Source of the DNA: Streptacidiphilus jeojiense
GTDB lineage: Bacteria > Actinomycetota > Actinomycetes > Streptomycetales > Streptomycetaceae
Assembly (NCBI RefSeq): GCF_000719095.1
Contig: NZ_JOEH01000019.1
Coordinates: 1-64,000 of the forward strand
DNA: 64,000 nt
Direction of reading: 5' to 3'
The notes beneath the pieces were generated by a model that saw nothing but the letters and a program-made list of their open reading frames with translations, had not been told where the DNA came from and searched no databases. Of the stretch, positions 1 through 8,122 are shown one piece after another (within the stretch, counting starts at the first letter, position 1; every line of letters starts with the position of its first letter). The position numbers and the translations under genes are program-made.

Positions 1-24
1 AGACGGTAGGAGCTGGCGCCGGCC

Positions 25-893
25 ATGAAAATCGACCTCACGGACACCACCTCCAGCAAAATCAACTCCGGACTCGTCGAAGCCCGCAGAGCCATCGGCA
101 CCGGTGCCATCGGCATGGTGCTGACCCTGGTCATCGTCACCGACGAGGGCAGCGCCTACGACGCCCTCAAGGCGGCCGGCGAGGCCTCCCGCGAGCACCC
201 CTCGCGGATCCTCGCGGTCATCCGCCGGCCCGGGCGTTCGCCCCGGGCCCGGGCGGAGGCCCGGCTGGACGCCGAGATCCGGGTCGGCTCGGACGCCGGC
301 ACCGGCGAGACCGTCCTGCTCCGCCTGCACGGCGAACTCGCCTCCCAGGCCCAGTCGGGCTGGCGGCGGCCCTGGACCAGCGACGGGTCAAGGTCGCCTC
401 GGCGGTGGTCGAGGGCGAGTCCTACAACCCCAGTGCGGAACTGCTGGCGCTGTGGCTCGCCGACCGGCTGAACATCAAGGTGGACCGGGTCGTCTCCGAG
501 GGCCCGGGCCTGACCGCCGTACGCCTGCACACCGCGGGCGGCGACGTCACCCTGGAGCGTTCGGACGGCCTGCTGGCCAAGCTCTCCATGCCGGACCAGC
601 CGGACCGGATGGTGGCGCTCAAGCGTCGCGAGACGGCCGAGCTGATCGCCGAGGAGCTGCGCCGGCTCGACCCGGACGACATCTACGCGGCCGCTGTGCG
701 CTACGGCGTGGAGAAGCTGCACCAGGACGGTCCGCCGGCCGGGCACGAGGTCGTCGACGCCAGGACCGCGGCCGGGCAGGCCCGGTCGGAGGCGGCGGAG
801 GAGGAGGCGGCCACCGGCAAGGCCGCCACCAAGTCCGCGGCCAAGGCCCCGGCGAAGAAGTCCGCAGCCTCGGCCAACCGGACCCAGCGGTGA
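25..893 (+). pseudogene. opcA: Glucose-6-phosphate dehydrogenase assembly protein OpcA, internally deleted and frameshifted
   Basis: OpcA promotes assembly and activity of glucose-6-phosphate dehydrogenase at the entry of the pentose phosphate pathway. The start at 25 reads MKIDLTDTT and continues as a normal OpcA N-terminus through about position 357 (HGELASQAQS). The OpcA C-terminal half resumes in another frame at about 363 (AALDQRRVKVAS, then AELIAEELRRLD) and ends at the TGA at 891-893. About 85-90 residues of the usual middle (the PVVVWWP...LTPWRS region, from memory of the family) are missing and the two parts are out of frame. The first frame ends at 471; a GTG at 405 could restart the second. 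The C-terminus carries an Ala/Lys-rich tail. pgl starts inside its stop. This is either a real pseudogene or a sequence error. Confidence 0.85.
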
Positions 894-1672
894 CCGCGCC
901 GCAACTCGTGGTCCACCGCGACAAGGAGCTGATGGCCCTTGCCGCGGCGGCCCGGCTGATCACCCGGATCGTCGACGCCCAGTCCGCCCGCGGCACCGCC
1001 TCGGTGGTGCTGACGGGCGGGCGCAACGGCAACGCGCTGCTCGCCGCGCTGGCGTCCTCGCCGGCCCGGGACGCGGTGGACTGGTCCAGGCTCGACCTGT
1101 GGTGGGGCGACGAACGCTTCCTGCCGGAGGGCGACCCGGAGCGCAATGTCACCCAGGCCCGCGACGAGCTGCTGGACGCCGTACCGCTCGACCCGGCGCG
1201 GGTGCATGCCATGCCCGCCTCGGACGGGGTGGACGGCGACAACGCGGAGGCGGCGGCGGAACGCTACGCCGCCGAGCTCGCCAAGGCCGCGGGGCCCGGC
1301 GACCACGCCGGCGTGCCCAGCTTCGACGTGCTGCTGCTGGGGGTCGGCCCCGACACCCACGTGGCCTCGCTGTTCCCCGAGCTCCCCGGCGTGAGGGAGA
1401 CCTCCCGCACCGTCGTGGGGGTCAGGGGCGCGCCGAAGCCGCCGCCGGTCCGGGTCTCGCTGACCCTCCCGGCGATCCGGGCGGCGCGCGAGGTCTGGCT
1501 GCTCGCCGCGGGCGAGGACAAGGCCGAGGCGGTCGCCCTGGCCCTGAGCGGCCCGGGCGAGATCCAGGCGCCGGCCTCCGGCGCGTACGGGCAGCAGCGC
1601 ACGCTCTGGCTGCTGGACCGCGCGGCGGCGTCCAAGATCCCGCCGGAGATGTACCCCCCGTCGTCGTCCTGA
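890..1672 (+). CDS. pgl: 6-phosphogluconolactonase
   Basis: Cytoplasmic enzyme of about 260 aa that hydrolyses 6-phosphogluconolactone to 6-phosphogluconate in the oxidative pentose phosphate pathway. Family signatures are visible: LTGGRNG (41-47) in place of the usual SGGSTP loop, WWGDERFLP (71-79), the RN pair at 85-86, and GVGPDTHVASLFPE in the second half. The GTG start at 890 overlaps the opcA stop by four bases (GTGA), which implies translational coupling. A longer upstream reading of the frame has no family similarity. A strong hairpin terminator follows. The usual order is zwf-opcA-pgl, so zwf is probably just upstream of the window. Confidence 0.93.
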   Translation: MTAPQLVVHRDKELMALAAAARLITRIVDAQSARGTASVVLTGGRNGNALLAALASSPARDAVDWSRLDLWWGDERFLPEGDPERNVTQARDELLDAVPLDPARVHAMPASDGVDGDNAEAAAERYAAELAKAAGPGDHAGVPSFDVLLLGVGPDTHVASLFPELPGVRETSRTVVGVRGAPKPPPVRVSLTLPAIRAAREVWLLAAGEDKAEAVALALSGPGEIQAPASGAYGQQRTLWLLDRAAASKIPPEMYPPSSS

Positions 1673-1687
1673 CCGACGCGACGACCG

Positions 1688-1734
1688 CGACGGCCCCGGG
1701 CCCGCTGCCTCCCGCAGCGGGCCCGGGGCCGTCG
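1688..1734 (+). terminator. Intrinsic terminator after pgl
   Basis: Perfect 21-bp inverted repeat (1688-1708 pairing with 1714-1734) around a five-base loop, 15 bases after the pgl stop. The stem is almost entirely G/C and there is no U-run, as is usual for streptomycete terminators. It marks the end of the pentose phosphate operon and the boundary to the accessory genes. Confidence 0.85.
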
Positions 1735-1786
1735 GCGTTGATCTGACCCGTCGACAGTTCCCGCGCACCGCGCCTACGATCGGCCC

Positions 1787-2410
1787 ATGGGGGCTACAGG
1801 TATCACCGTCCGACCGGCCACCGACGCGGACGTCGACGAGACCGCAGGCACGCTCGCGCTGGCCTTCCACGACGACCCGCAGTGGCTCTGGTCGCTGCCG
1901 GTCGAGCGGACCAGGCCGAAGCGGCTGCGGGGGATCTTCACCACGATGCTGCGGCACGAGGTGCTGCGGCACGGCGGCGTGGAAGTGGCCTGCGACGAGG
2001 AGGGCCGGATCGTCGGCGCCGCGCTCTGGCTGCCGCCGGGCAGGGCCAAGCCGACCCTGCGCGAACAGGCCGCCGCCGGCCCCGGCTACCTGCGCGCCTA
2101 CGGGCGCCGGATCGGGTACGGCAACACCCTGCAGAGCGCCTGCTTCAAGGCCCACCCGAGCAGCGAACCGCACTGGTACCTCTTCATCCTCGGCGTCGAC
2201 CCCGACCTGCACGGCCAGGGCGTCGGCGCCGCACTGCTGCGCTCCCGGCTGGACCGGGTGGACGCCGAGGGCCTGGCCGCCTACCTGGAGTCCAGCAACC
2301 CGACGAACGTCCCGCTCTACGAACACTTCGGCTTCGAGGTCACCGGCGCCCTCAAACTGCCGAAACACGCCCCCCGCATGGACACCATGTGGCGGCCCCG
2401 ACGGCCATAA
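1787..2410 (+). CDS. GNAT family N-acetyltransferase
   Basis: A 207-aa protein with a single GNAT fold. The acetyl-CoA-binding motif is clear at about 136-151 (LGVDPDLHGQGVGAALL), preceded by the beta-strand WYLFIL and followed by the typical C-terminal YEHFGFEV block. Such enzymes move an acetyl group from acetyl-CoA to an amine; the substrate here cannot be told. The ATG at 1787 follows the pgl terminator by about 50 bases, so the gene probably has its own promoter. It belongs to a short set of accessory plus-strand genes before the steroid cluster. Confidence 0.85.
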   Translation: MGATGITVRPATDADVDETAGTLALAFHDDPQWLWSLPVERTRPKRLRGIFTTMLRHEVLRHGGVEVACDEEGRIVGAALWLPPGRAKPTLREQAAAGPGYLRAYGRRIGYGNTLQSACFKAHPSSEPHWYLFILGVDPDLHGQGVGAALLRSRLDRVDAEGLAAYLESSNPTNVPLYEHFGFEVTGALKLPKHAPRMDTMWRPRRP

Positions 2411-2449
2411 TCGGTTGCCCGGCGGACCCCTGCCCGCCAGGGTGACGCC

Positions 2450-3277
2450 ATGACCGAGACCACGAGGGCCGGCACCACGAGCAGCCGCGTCCGACCCGAG
2501 ATCCTCGCCTACTACGGGCGCGGTGAGGAGGACGGCAGGCTGCGTTCCGGGGCCGGGCTGCTGGAGTTCTGGCGTACCCAGGACGTGCTGCGCCGGGTGC
2601 TACCGGCCGCGCCGGCGCGGGTGCTGGACGTGGGCGGCGGCAGTGGGGTGCACGCCGAGTGGCTCGCCGGCGACGGCTACCGGGTGGAGCTGGTCGACCC
2701 GGTGCCGCTCCATGTCGAGCAGGCCTCGGAGCTGCCCGGGGTGACCGCGCGACTGGGCGACGCCCGTTCGCTGGACGCGGCCGACGGCTCCGTGGACGCG
2801 GTGCTGCTGCTCGGTCCGCTCTACCATCTGCCGGAGCGCGAGGAGCGGTTGGCGGCGCTGCGCGAGGCACGACGGGTGGTGCGCCCCGGCGGTGCCGTGG
2901 TGCTGGCGACGATCAACCGCTTCGCCGGGCTGCACGACACCATCCGGCAGGGCGTCTTCTTCGAGGGGCCCGAGCGCAGGGCGCTGATCGAGGCGGCGGC
3001 GACCGACGGGGTGAACCGGATCAGCGAGCGGCAGATGTTCACCACCGCCTACTTCCACCAGCCCGAGGCCGTCGTCGAGGAGTCGACCGAGGCCGGCCTC
3101 ACCGTGCTGGGCCAGTACGGGGTGGAGGGCGCGGCCTGGCTGATGCCGGACTGCGCCGAGAACCTCGCCGACCCGGAGCGGCGCGGCCCGCTGCTGGCCG
3201 CGGTGCGACGAACCGAGTCGGTGCCCTCGCTGCTGGGGGTGAGCGGGCATCTGCTGACCGTTGGCACGGTCAACTGA
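2450..3277 (+). CDS. Class I SAM-dependent methyltransferase
   Basis: A 275-aa cytoplasmic enzyme with a Rossmann-like SAM-binding domain. Motif I is VLDVGGGSG (58-66), the acidic ribose-binding residue lies in ELVDPVP (80-86), and motif IV is in AVLLLGPLYHL. The fold matches Methyltransf_11/25-type enzymes acting on small molecules; the acceptor is unknown. It starts 39 bases after the GNAT stop, so the two may be co-transcribed. Nothing in the sequence ties it to the steroid genes downstream. Confidence 0.85.
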   Translation: MTETTRAGTTSSRVRPEILAYYGRGEEDGRLRSGAGLLEFWRTQDVLRRVLPAAPARVLDVGGGSGVHAEWLAGDGYRVELVDPVPLHVEQASELPGVTARLGDARSLDAADGSVDAVLLLGPLYHLPEREERLAALREARRVVRPGGAVVLATINRFAGLHDTIRQGVFFEGPERRALIEAAATDGVNRISERQMFTTAYFHQPEAVVEESTEAGLTVLGQYGVEGAAWLMPDCAENLADPERRGPLLAAVRRTESVPSLLGVSGHLLTVGTVN

Positions 3278-3347
3278 TGGGCAATCAACTATCCGGCCCG
3301 GCAGGCAAGATCACCCATGTCGGGGGTGTCTGGGATACGATCCGGGC

Positions 3348-3929
3348 ATGACTACGACGTGGGACCTCCTCACCGAGGCGCACCAGGCACTGCGTACCGC
3401 TGTCATGGGCATCCCGGCCGACGGCTGGGGTCGGCCCACCCCGGCCGAGGCGTGGAACGTCACCCAGGTGCTGCAGCACGCGGCCGGTGACCAGCGGGCC
3501 TACGCCTCGGCGCTGACCGGTGGGCCGAAGCCGACGGAGGATCCCTTCGCCCCCTCCGGGGAGCTCGGGGCCACCCCGGCCGAGGTGCTGGAACCCGCGC
3601 TGGCCGCCACCGTCGCGGCCTTCGGCACGGTGGACTCCCCCGACACCGAGGTGGCCGTACCGCTGCCGCCGTTCAAGCTGCCCGCCGGGGTCGCCGTGGC
3701 CGCGGCCGCGCTGGACGCGGCGGTGCACGCCTGGGACATCGCCGTCGCCACCGGCCAGCTGTCACCGCTCAGCCCGGGACTCGCCCTGGCCCTGCGGCCG
3801 GCCGCCGACGCCCTGGTGGAGCCCCTGCGCGGGTTCGCCTTCGCCCCGGCCATCGAGCCCGCCATCGACGCCGACGAGGCCGACTCGCTGCTCAACTTCC
3901 TCGGCCGCAGGGCGGACTGGAAGGCCTGA
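3348..3929 (+). CDS. TIGR03086-type DinB-like metal-binding protein
   Basis: A 193-aa protein resembling the TIGR03086/mycothiol-dependent maleylpyruvate isomerase-like group. These are four-helix DinB-fold proteins that bind a metal through histidines. His residues lie in WNVTQVLQHAAGDQ near the N-terminus and in DAAVHAWDIA near the middle, as expected. The ATG at 3348 is favoured over the upstream in-frame extension because the upstream part has no family similarity. The gene converges on the minus-strand SDR, with only ten bases between the stops. Function beyond the fold is unknown. Confidence 0.75.
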   Translation: MTTTWDLLTEAHQALRTAVMGIPADGWGRPTPAEAWNVTQVLQHAAGDQRAYASALTGGPKPTEDPFAPSGELGATPAEVLEPALAATVAAFGTVDSPDTEVAVPLPPFKLPAGVAVAAAALDAAVHAWDIAVATGQLSPLSPGLALALRPAADALVEPLRGFAFAPAIEPAIDADEADSLLNFLGRRADWKA

Positions 3930-3939
3930 GGCCGCGCGG

Positions 3940-4821
3940 TCAGCGCGCCCCGTAGACCGGCAGCGGCGGTTCGGCCTGCGCGAGCAGCTTCCGGGCCGCC
4001 TCCCCGGCCTCGGCCGGGCTCCAGCGGGTGGCGCTGTGCACGGCGGGGCCCGGACGCCAGCCCTCCATCACGGTGATCCTGCCCCCCTCCGCCTCGAACA
4101 CCCGCCCGGTGACCCCCGCGCTGGCGTCACTGCCGAGCCACACCACCAGCGGGGAGACGTCCTCGGGTTCGGGCAGCGCGGCCGCGATCGCCCCCTCGGT
4201 CATCCTGGTCCGGGCCGACGGTGCGATCGCGTTGACCTGCACGCCGTAGGACGCGAACTCGGCCGCCGCGACGAAGGTCAGGCCGAGGATCCCGGCCTTG
4301 GCCGCCGAGTAGTTGCCCTGCCCGACGCTGCCCAGCAGGCCGGCCCCGGAGCTGGTGTTGACGATCCGTCCGGCCGCCGGCCGCCCCGCCTTGGCCTCGG
4401 CCCGCCAGTGCGCGGCGGCCTGACGCAGCGGCAGAAAGTGCCCGCGCAGATGGACCCGCATCACCGCGTCCCAGTCCTCCACGTCCAGGTTCACCAGCAT
4501 CCGGTCGCGCAGGAATCCGGCGTTGTTGACCAGGGTGTCCAGCCGGCCGTAGCTGTCCAGGGCGAGCGCGACCAGGCCGGCCGCGCCCTCCTCGGTGGTG
4601 ATGTCGCCGAGGTGGGCGACGGCCCGTCCGCCGAGTGCCAGGATCTCGGCGACCACGGCGGCGGCCGGGCTGTCGGCGGCGGGCCGCCCGTCCCGGCCGA
4701 CCCCGAGGTCGTTGACGACGACGGCCGCGCCCTCGGCGGCGAAGGCGAGGGCATGGGCGCGGCCGAGCCCGCGCCCGGCGCCGGTGACGATGACGGTGCG
4801 GCCTTCGGCCAGTCCTGACAT
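3940..4821 (-). CDS. Short-chain dehydrogenase/reductase of the steroid C/D-ring cluster (Rv3548c-like)
   Basis: A 293-aa NAD(P)-dependent SDR with the nucleotide-binding TGAGRGLG motif (13-20), NNAG (97-100), the catalytic Ser near 155-156 and YSAAK (Tyr169, Lys173). A C-terminal extension of about 50 residues follows the SDR core. In Mycobacterium tuberculosis two adjacent SDR genes (Rv3548c, Rv3549c) lie divergent from echA20 in the KstR2 regulon, and the same arrangement is seen here. It is probably co-transcribed with the next SDR (31-base gap, same strand) from the divergent promoter at 5630-5716. The exact reaction in steroid degradation is not established. Confidence 0.82.
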   Translation of the reverse strand: MSGLAEGRTVIVTGAGRGLGRAHALAFAAEGAAVVVNDLGVGRDGRPAADSPAAAVVAEILALGGRAVAHLGDITTEEGAAGLVALALDSYGRLDTLVNNAGFLRDRMLVNLDVEDWDAVMRVHLRGHFLPLRQAAAHWRAEAKAGRPAAGRIVNTSSGAGLLGSVGQGNYSAAKAGILGLTFVAAAEFASYGVQVNAIAPSARTRMTEGAIAAALPEPEDVSPLVVWLGSDASAGVTGRVFEAEGGRITVMEGWRPGPAVHSATRWSPAEAGEAARKLLAQAEPPLPVYGAR

Positions 4822-4852
4822 GGTCTTTGCTCCTTCAGCGGCCCAGTGGGGC

Positions 4853-5629
4853 TCAGCGGTTGGCGGTGGCGGCGTCGAGGAAGGCGGGGCGCTCCCCGCC
4901 CCCGTGCAGCAGCAGTGAGGCGCCGCTGATGTAGCCGGCCCGCGGCGAGGCCAGGAAGACCACGGCCGCGCCGACCTCCTCCGGCTCGGCGAGGCGGCCG
5001 AGCGGGACGGTGCGGCCGACGGCCGCGACCCCCTCCTCGTCCCCGTAGTGCAGCGCGGACGCCTCGGTCCGCACCATGCCGAGGACCAGGGTGTTCACCC
5101 GCACCCTCGGCGCCCACTCCACCGCGAGGCTGCGGGCCAGGTGGTCCAGGCCCGCCTTGGCCGCGCCGTAGGCGGCACTGCCCGGCGAGGGCCGCGAACC
5201 GCTGACGCTGCCGATCATGACGATCGACCCGCCGTCGGGCTGCTCCCGCATCACCGCGTGCGCGGCCCGGGACAGCAGCAGCGGCGCGACCAGGTTCAAC
5301 TCCAGGATCCGGCGGTGCCGTTCGGCATCGCCCTCGGCCAGCGGCAGGTACGGCGTCCCGCCCGCGTTGTTGACCAGCAGGTCCAACCGGCCGTGGTCGG
5401 CGGCGACCTGCGCCAGCAGGGCGGCCCCGGCCTCCGGGTCGCGCACGTCCAGGGCGCGGAACTCCGCCTTCCCGCCCGCGGATTGGACGGGTTCGGCGGG
5501 AGGTCTGCGCGCCGCCGCGACCACCACCGCGCCGGCCGCGAGCAGCGCCCGGACGATCCCGGCGCCCACCCCGCGGGTCCCCCCGGTGACCACCGCGACG
5601 CGGCCGGACAGTTCTTGACGGTGTGTCAT
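4853..5629 (-). CDS. Short-chain dehydrogenase/reductase of the steroid cluster (Rv3549c-like)
   Basis: A 258-aa classical SDR with TGGTRGVG (15-22), NNAG (87-90), catalytic Ser near 141-143 and YGAAK (Tyr154, Lys158). The ATG at 5629 is chosen because a GGGGAG ribosome-binding site lies just upstream; an in-frame ATG nine codons earlier is less likely. It is the first gene of the minus-strand pair that diverges from echA20. This matches the layout of the mycobacterial KstR2 regulon, and the shared operator at 5682-5695 would control both directions. The likely substrate is a CoA thioester from the last two steroid rings, but this is inference from position. Confidence 0.82.
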   Translation of the reverse strand: MTHRQELSGRVAVVTGGTRGVGAGIVRALLAAGAVVVAAARRPPAEPVQSAGGKAEFRALDVRDPEAGAALLAQVAADHGRLDLLVNNAGGTPYLPLAEGDAERHRRILELNLVAPLLLSRAAHAVMREQPDGGSIVMIGSVSGSRPSPGSAAYGAAKAGLDHLARSLAVEWAPRVRVNTLVLGMVRTEASALHYGDEEGVAAVGRTVPLGRLAEPEEVGAAVVFLASPRAGYISGASLLLHGGGERPAFLDAATANR

Positions 5630-5681
5630 CCGGGGCTCCCCTGCGGCTGGTTGCACTGCTACCGTCGACCCTGACGTACCT

Positions 5682-5695
5682 AACTAACGTTTGGT
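5682..5695. promoter_or_regulatory. Putative KstR2-type operator, divergent SDR/echA20 promoter
   Basis: A 14-base site, AACTAACGTTTGGT, lies in the 87-base divergent region. It shares 11 of 14 positions with the reverse complement of the site at 14327-14340, including an identical GTTTGGT half. The published mycobacterial KstR2 motif, recalled as AnCAAGnnCTTGnT, matches with three mismatches here and only one at the other site. Its position between divergent steroid genes equals the mycobacterial arrangement. Confidence 0.6.
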
Positions 5696-5716
5696 GGAAA
5701 GGTAGCCGAGAATCCC

Positions 5717-6481
5717 ATGGGTGTCTCCACCTCGATCGCCGCCGACGAAGGAACGGACGCCGGCATTGCCGTCGTCACCGTCACCTATCCACCCGTCAAC
5801 GCCCTGCCGGTGGCGGGCTGGTACGAGCTCGCCCGCGCGCTGCGGGAGGTCGGGCAGGACCCCCGGGTCCGGGTGGTGGTGCTGGAGGCCCCCGGTCGCG
5901 GCTTCAACGCGGGCGTCGACATCAAGGAGATCCAGCGCGACCCCGGGCCGCAGTCGCTGATCGGCGCCAACCGGGGCTGCGCCGAGGCCTTCGCCGCCGT
6001 CTACGAGTGCCAGGTGCCGGTCATCGCCGCAGTACAGGGCTTCTGCCTGGGCGGCGGCATCGGCCTGGTCGGCAACGCCGACGCGATCGTCGCCGCCGAC
6101 GACGCCGTCTTCGGCCTGCCCGAGCTGGACCGGGGCGCGCTGGGTGCGGCGACCCACCTGGCCCGGCTGGTGCCCCCGCATCTGATGCGTCCGCTCTACT
6201 ACACCGGACGGACCGTCTCCGCGGCCGAGCTGCACCGCTTCGGGACGGTCTGGGAGGTCGTCCCGCGCGAGCGGCTCACCGAGGCCGCGATGGCGCTGGC
6301 CCGGCAGATCGCGGCCAAGGACGGCTATCTGCTGCGGCTGGCCAAGGAGGCCATCAACGGCATCGACCCGGTCGACGTCCGGCGCAGCTACCGCTACGAG
6401 CAGGGCTTCACCTTCGAGGCCAACCTCGCCGGGGCCTCCGACGCCCACCGTGAGGCCTTCATCGCGACAGGGGGCAAGTAG
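5717..6481 (+). CDS. echA20: EchA20-type crotonase, steroid D-ring-opening hydrolase
   Basis: A 254-aa crotonase-fold protein. Oxyanion-hole segments are FNAGVDIKE (63-71) and GFCLGGGIGL (108-117); PELDRG (135-140) follows. EchA20 is known to hydrolyse the ring of HIEC-CoA (a 7a-methyl-1,5-dioxo-indene carboxyl-CoA) to give COCHEA-CoA in cholesterol breakdown. The assignment rests on the sequence type plus direct linkage to ipdA-ipdB-ipdC in the same order as in M. tuberculosis. The putative KstR2 operator ends only 21 bases before the ATG, so the leader is short or absent. The next gene begins four bases after the stop. Confidence 0.85.
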   Translation: MGVSTSIAADEGTDAGIAVVTVTYPPVNALPVAGWYELARALREVGQDPRVRVVVLEAPGRGFNAGVDIKEIQRDPGPQSLIGANRGCAEAFAAVYECQVPVIAAVQGFCLGGGIGLVGNADAIVAADDAVFGLPELDRGALGAATHLARLVPPHLMRPLYYTGRTVSAAELHRFGTVWEVVPRERLTEAAMALARQIAAKDGYLLRLAKEAINGIDPVDVRRSYRYEQGFTFEANLAGASDAHREAFIATGGK

Positions 6482-6485
6482 CGCC

Positions 6486-7352
6486 ATGGACAAGGCAATG
6501 AGCGCCGACGAGGTGGTCGGCCGGCTCTCCGACGGGATGACCCTGGGGATCGGCGGCTGGGGGTCGAGGCGCAAGCCGATGGCGCTGGTCAGGGCCATCC
6601 TGCGGTCCGGCCTGCGGGATCTGACCGTGGTCTCCTACGGGGGCCCGGACATCGGGCTGCTGGCCGCGGCCGGGCGGATCCGGCACCTGGTCACCGCCTT
6701 CGTCACGCTGGACTCGATCCCGCTGGAACCGCACTTCCGGTCGGCACGGGAGAGCGGCACGCTGGAGCGGCTGACCGAGTACGACGAGGGCATGCTGCTG
6801 CTGGGACTGACCGCCGCCGCCCACCGGCTGCCCTTCCTGCCGACCCGGGCCGGTCTCGGCTCGGACGTGCTGCGGGTCAATCCGGAGCTGCGGACCGTGG
6901 TCTCCCCCTACCCGGACGGCGAGGAGCTGGTCGCGGTGCCGGCCCTGCGGCTGGACGCCGCCCTGGTCCACCTGAACCGCGCGGACCGACAGGGCAACGG
7001 GCAGTACCTGGGCCCCGACCCCTACATGGACGACCTGTTCTGCGCCGCCGCCGACGCCGCGTACCTCAGCTGTGAGCGCCTGGTCGACACCGCCGACCTG
7101 CAGAAGGAGGGCTCCCCCGGCTCGGTGCTGGTCCCCCGCTGGTCCGTCACCGGCGTGGTGGAGGCCCCCGGCGGCGCCCACTTCACCTCCTGCGTCCCCG
7201 ACTACGACCGCGACGAGCCGTTCCAGCGCGCCTACGCCCAGGCCGCGGCGGACCCCTCGGCCTGGCCCGCCTTCGAGCAGCGCTTCCTGTCGGGGGACGA
7301 GCAGGACTACCGGGCCGCGGTGGCGGACCTCCGGGCGGAGGCAACCCGATGA
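6486..7352 (+). CDS. ipdA: COCHEA-CoA hydrolase alpha subunit IpdA
   Basis: A 288-aa class I CoA-transferase-like protein. IpdA pairs with IpdB in an alpha2-beta2 enzyme that hydrolytically opens the last steroid ring (ring C) in COCHEA-CoA. The N-terminal GIGGWGSRRKP segment (21-31) and the acidic EYDEGML stretch around 98-104 sit where the CoA-transferase family keeps its glycine-rich loop and active-site acidic residue. An alternative ATG lies four codons in. The gene ends in an ATGA overlap with ipdB, which indicates coupled synthesis of the two subunits. Confidence 0.88.
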   Translation: MDKAMSADEVVGRLSDGMTLGIGGWGSRRKPMALVRAILRSGLRDLTVVSYGGPDIGLLAAAGRIRHLVTAFVTLDSIPLEPHFRSARESGTLERLTEYDEGMLLLGLTAAAHRLPFLPTRAGLGSDVLRVNPELRTVVSPYPDGEELVAVPALRLDAALVHLNRADRQGNGQYLGPDPYMDDLFCAAADAAYLSCERLVDTADLQKEGSPGSVLVPRWSVTGVVEAPGGAHFTSCVPDYDRDEPFQRAYAQAAADPSAWPAFEQRFLSGDEQDYRAAVADLRAEATR

Positions 7353-8122
7353 CCACGACCACCACCGGTGCGGACCTGGCCGTCTCCAGGGCCGAGTACT
7401 GCGTGATCGCCTGCGCGGAGGCCTGGCGCGGGGACGGCGAGGTGCTGGCCGCCGCGATGGGGACCGTCCCGACCCTGGGGGCGCGGCTGGCCAAGCTCAC
7501 CTTCGAACCCGACCTGCTGATCACCGACGGCGAGGCACGGCTCGCCGCCGACGTCCCCGCCCTGGGCGCAGCCCCCGCGGCGGTCGAGGGCGCGCTGCCG
7601 TACCGGAAGCACCTGGAGCTGGTGGCCATGGGCCACCGCCATGTGATGATGGGCGCCAGCCAGCTGGACCGACACGGCAACCAGAACATCTCCGCCATCG
7701 GCGACTGGTCCCGACCGTCCCGCCAGCTGCTCGGGATGCGCGGAGCGCCCGGCAACACCGTCAACAACCCCACCAGCTACTGGATCCCGCGCCACAGCAC
7801 CCGGGTCTTCGTCCCCGGGCAGGTCGACGTCGTCAGCGGCGTCGGATACGGACGGCTGAACGGCCCGACCGGGCGGTTCCACGATCTCCGACGGATCGTC
7901 ACCGACCTTGCGGTGCTGGACTTCGGCGGGGAAGGACACGCCGTCCGGCTGCTCTCGGTGCATCCCGGCGTGACGGTCGACCAGGTGATCGCCGCCACCG
8001 GCTTCCCGCTGGTGCTGCCCGGCGACATCGCCTCCACCCGGGACCCGTCCGCCGAGGAACTGCGCCTGATCCGAGAGGTCCTGGACCCGCGCGGCGCCCG
8101 CGATCGCGAGGTACGCGGATGA
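7349..8122 (+). CDS. ipdB: COCHEA-CoA hydrolase beta subunit IpdB
   Basis: A 257-aa CoA-transferase beta-type subunit, partner of IpdA. Recognisable features are the early TGADLAVSRAEY segment and the central MGASQLDRHGNQN block, typical of beta subunits of class I CoA transferases, plus the NNPTSYWIPRHS segment of the IpdB group. Four-base overlaps on both sides (with ipdA and ipdC) make ipdA-ipdB-ipdC a tightly coupled operon. In the known pathway the IpdAB product is a 6-methyl-3,7-dioxodecanedioyl-CoA that FadA6 then cleaves. Confidence 0.88.
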   Translation: MTTTTTGADLAVSRAEYCVIACAEAWRGDGEVLAAAMGTVPTLGARLAKLTFEPDLLITDGEARLAADVPALGAAPAAVEGALPYRKHLELVAMGHRHVMMGASQLDRHGNQNISAIGDWSRPSRQLLGMRGAPGNTVNNPTSYWIPRHSTRVFVPGQVDVVSGVGYGRLNGPTGRFHDLRRIVTDLAVLDFGGEGHAVRLLSVHPGVTVDQVIAATGFPLVLPGDIASTRDPSAEELRLIREVLDPRGARDREVRG

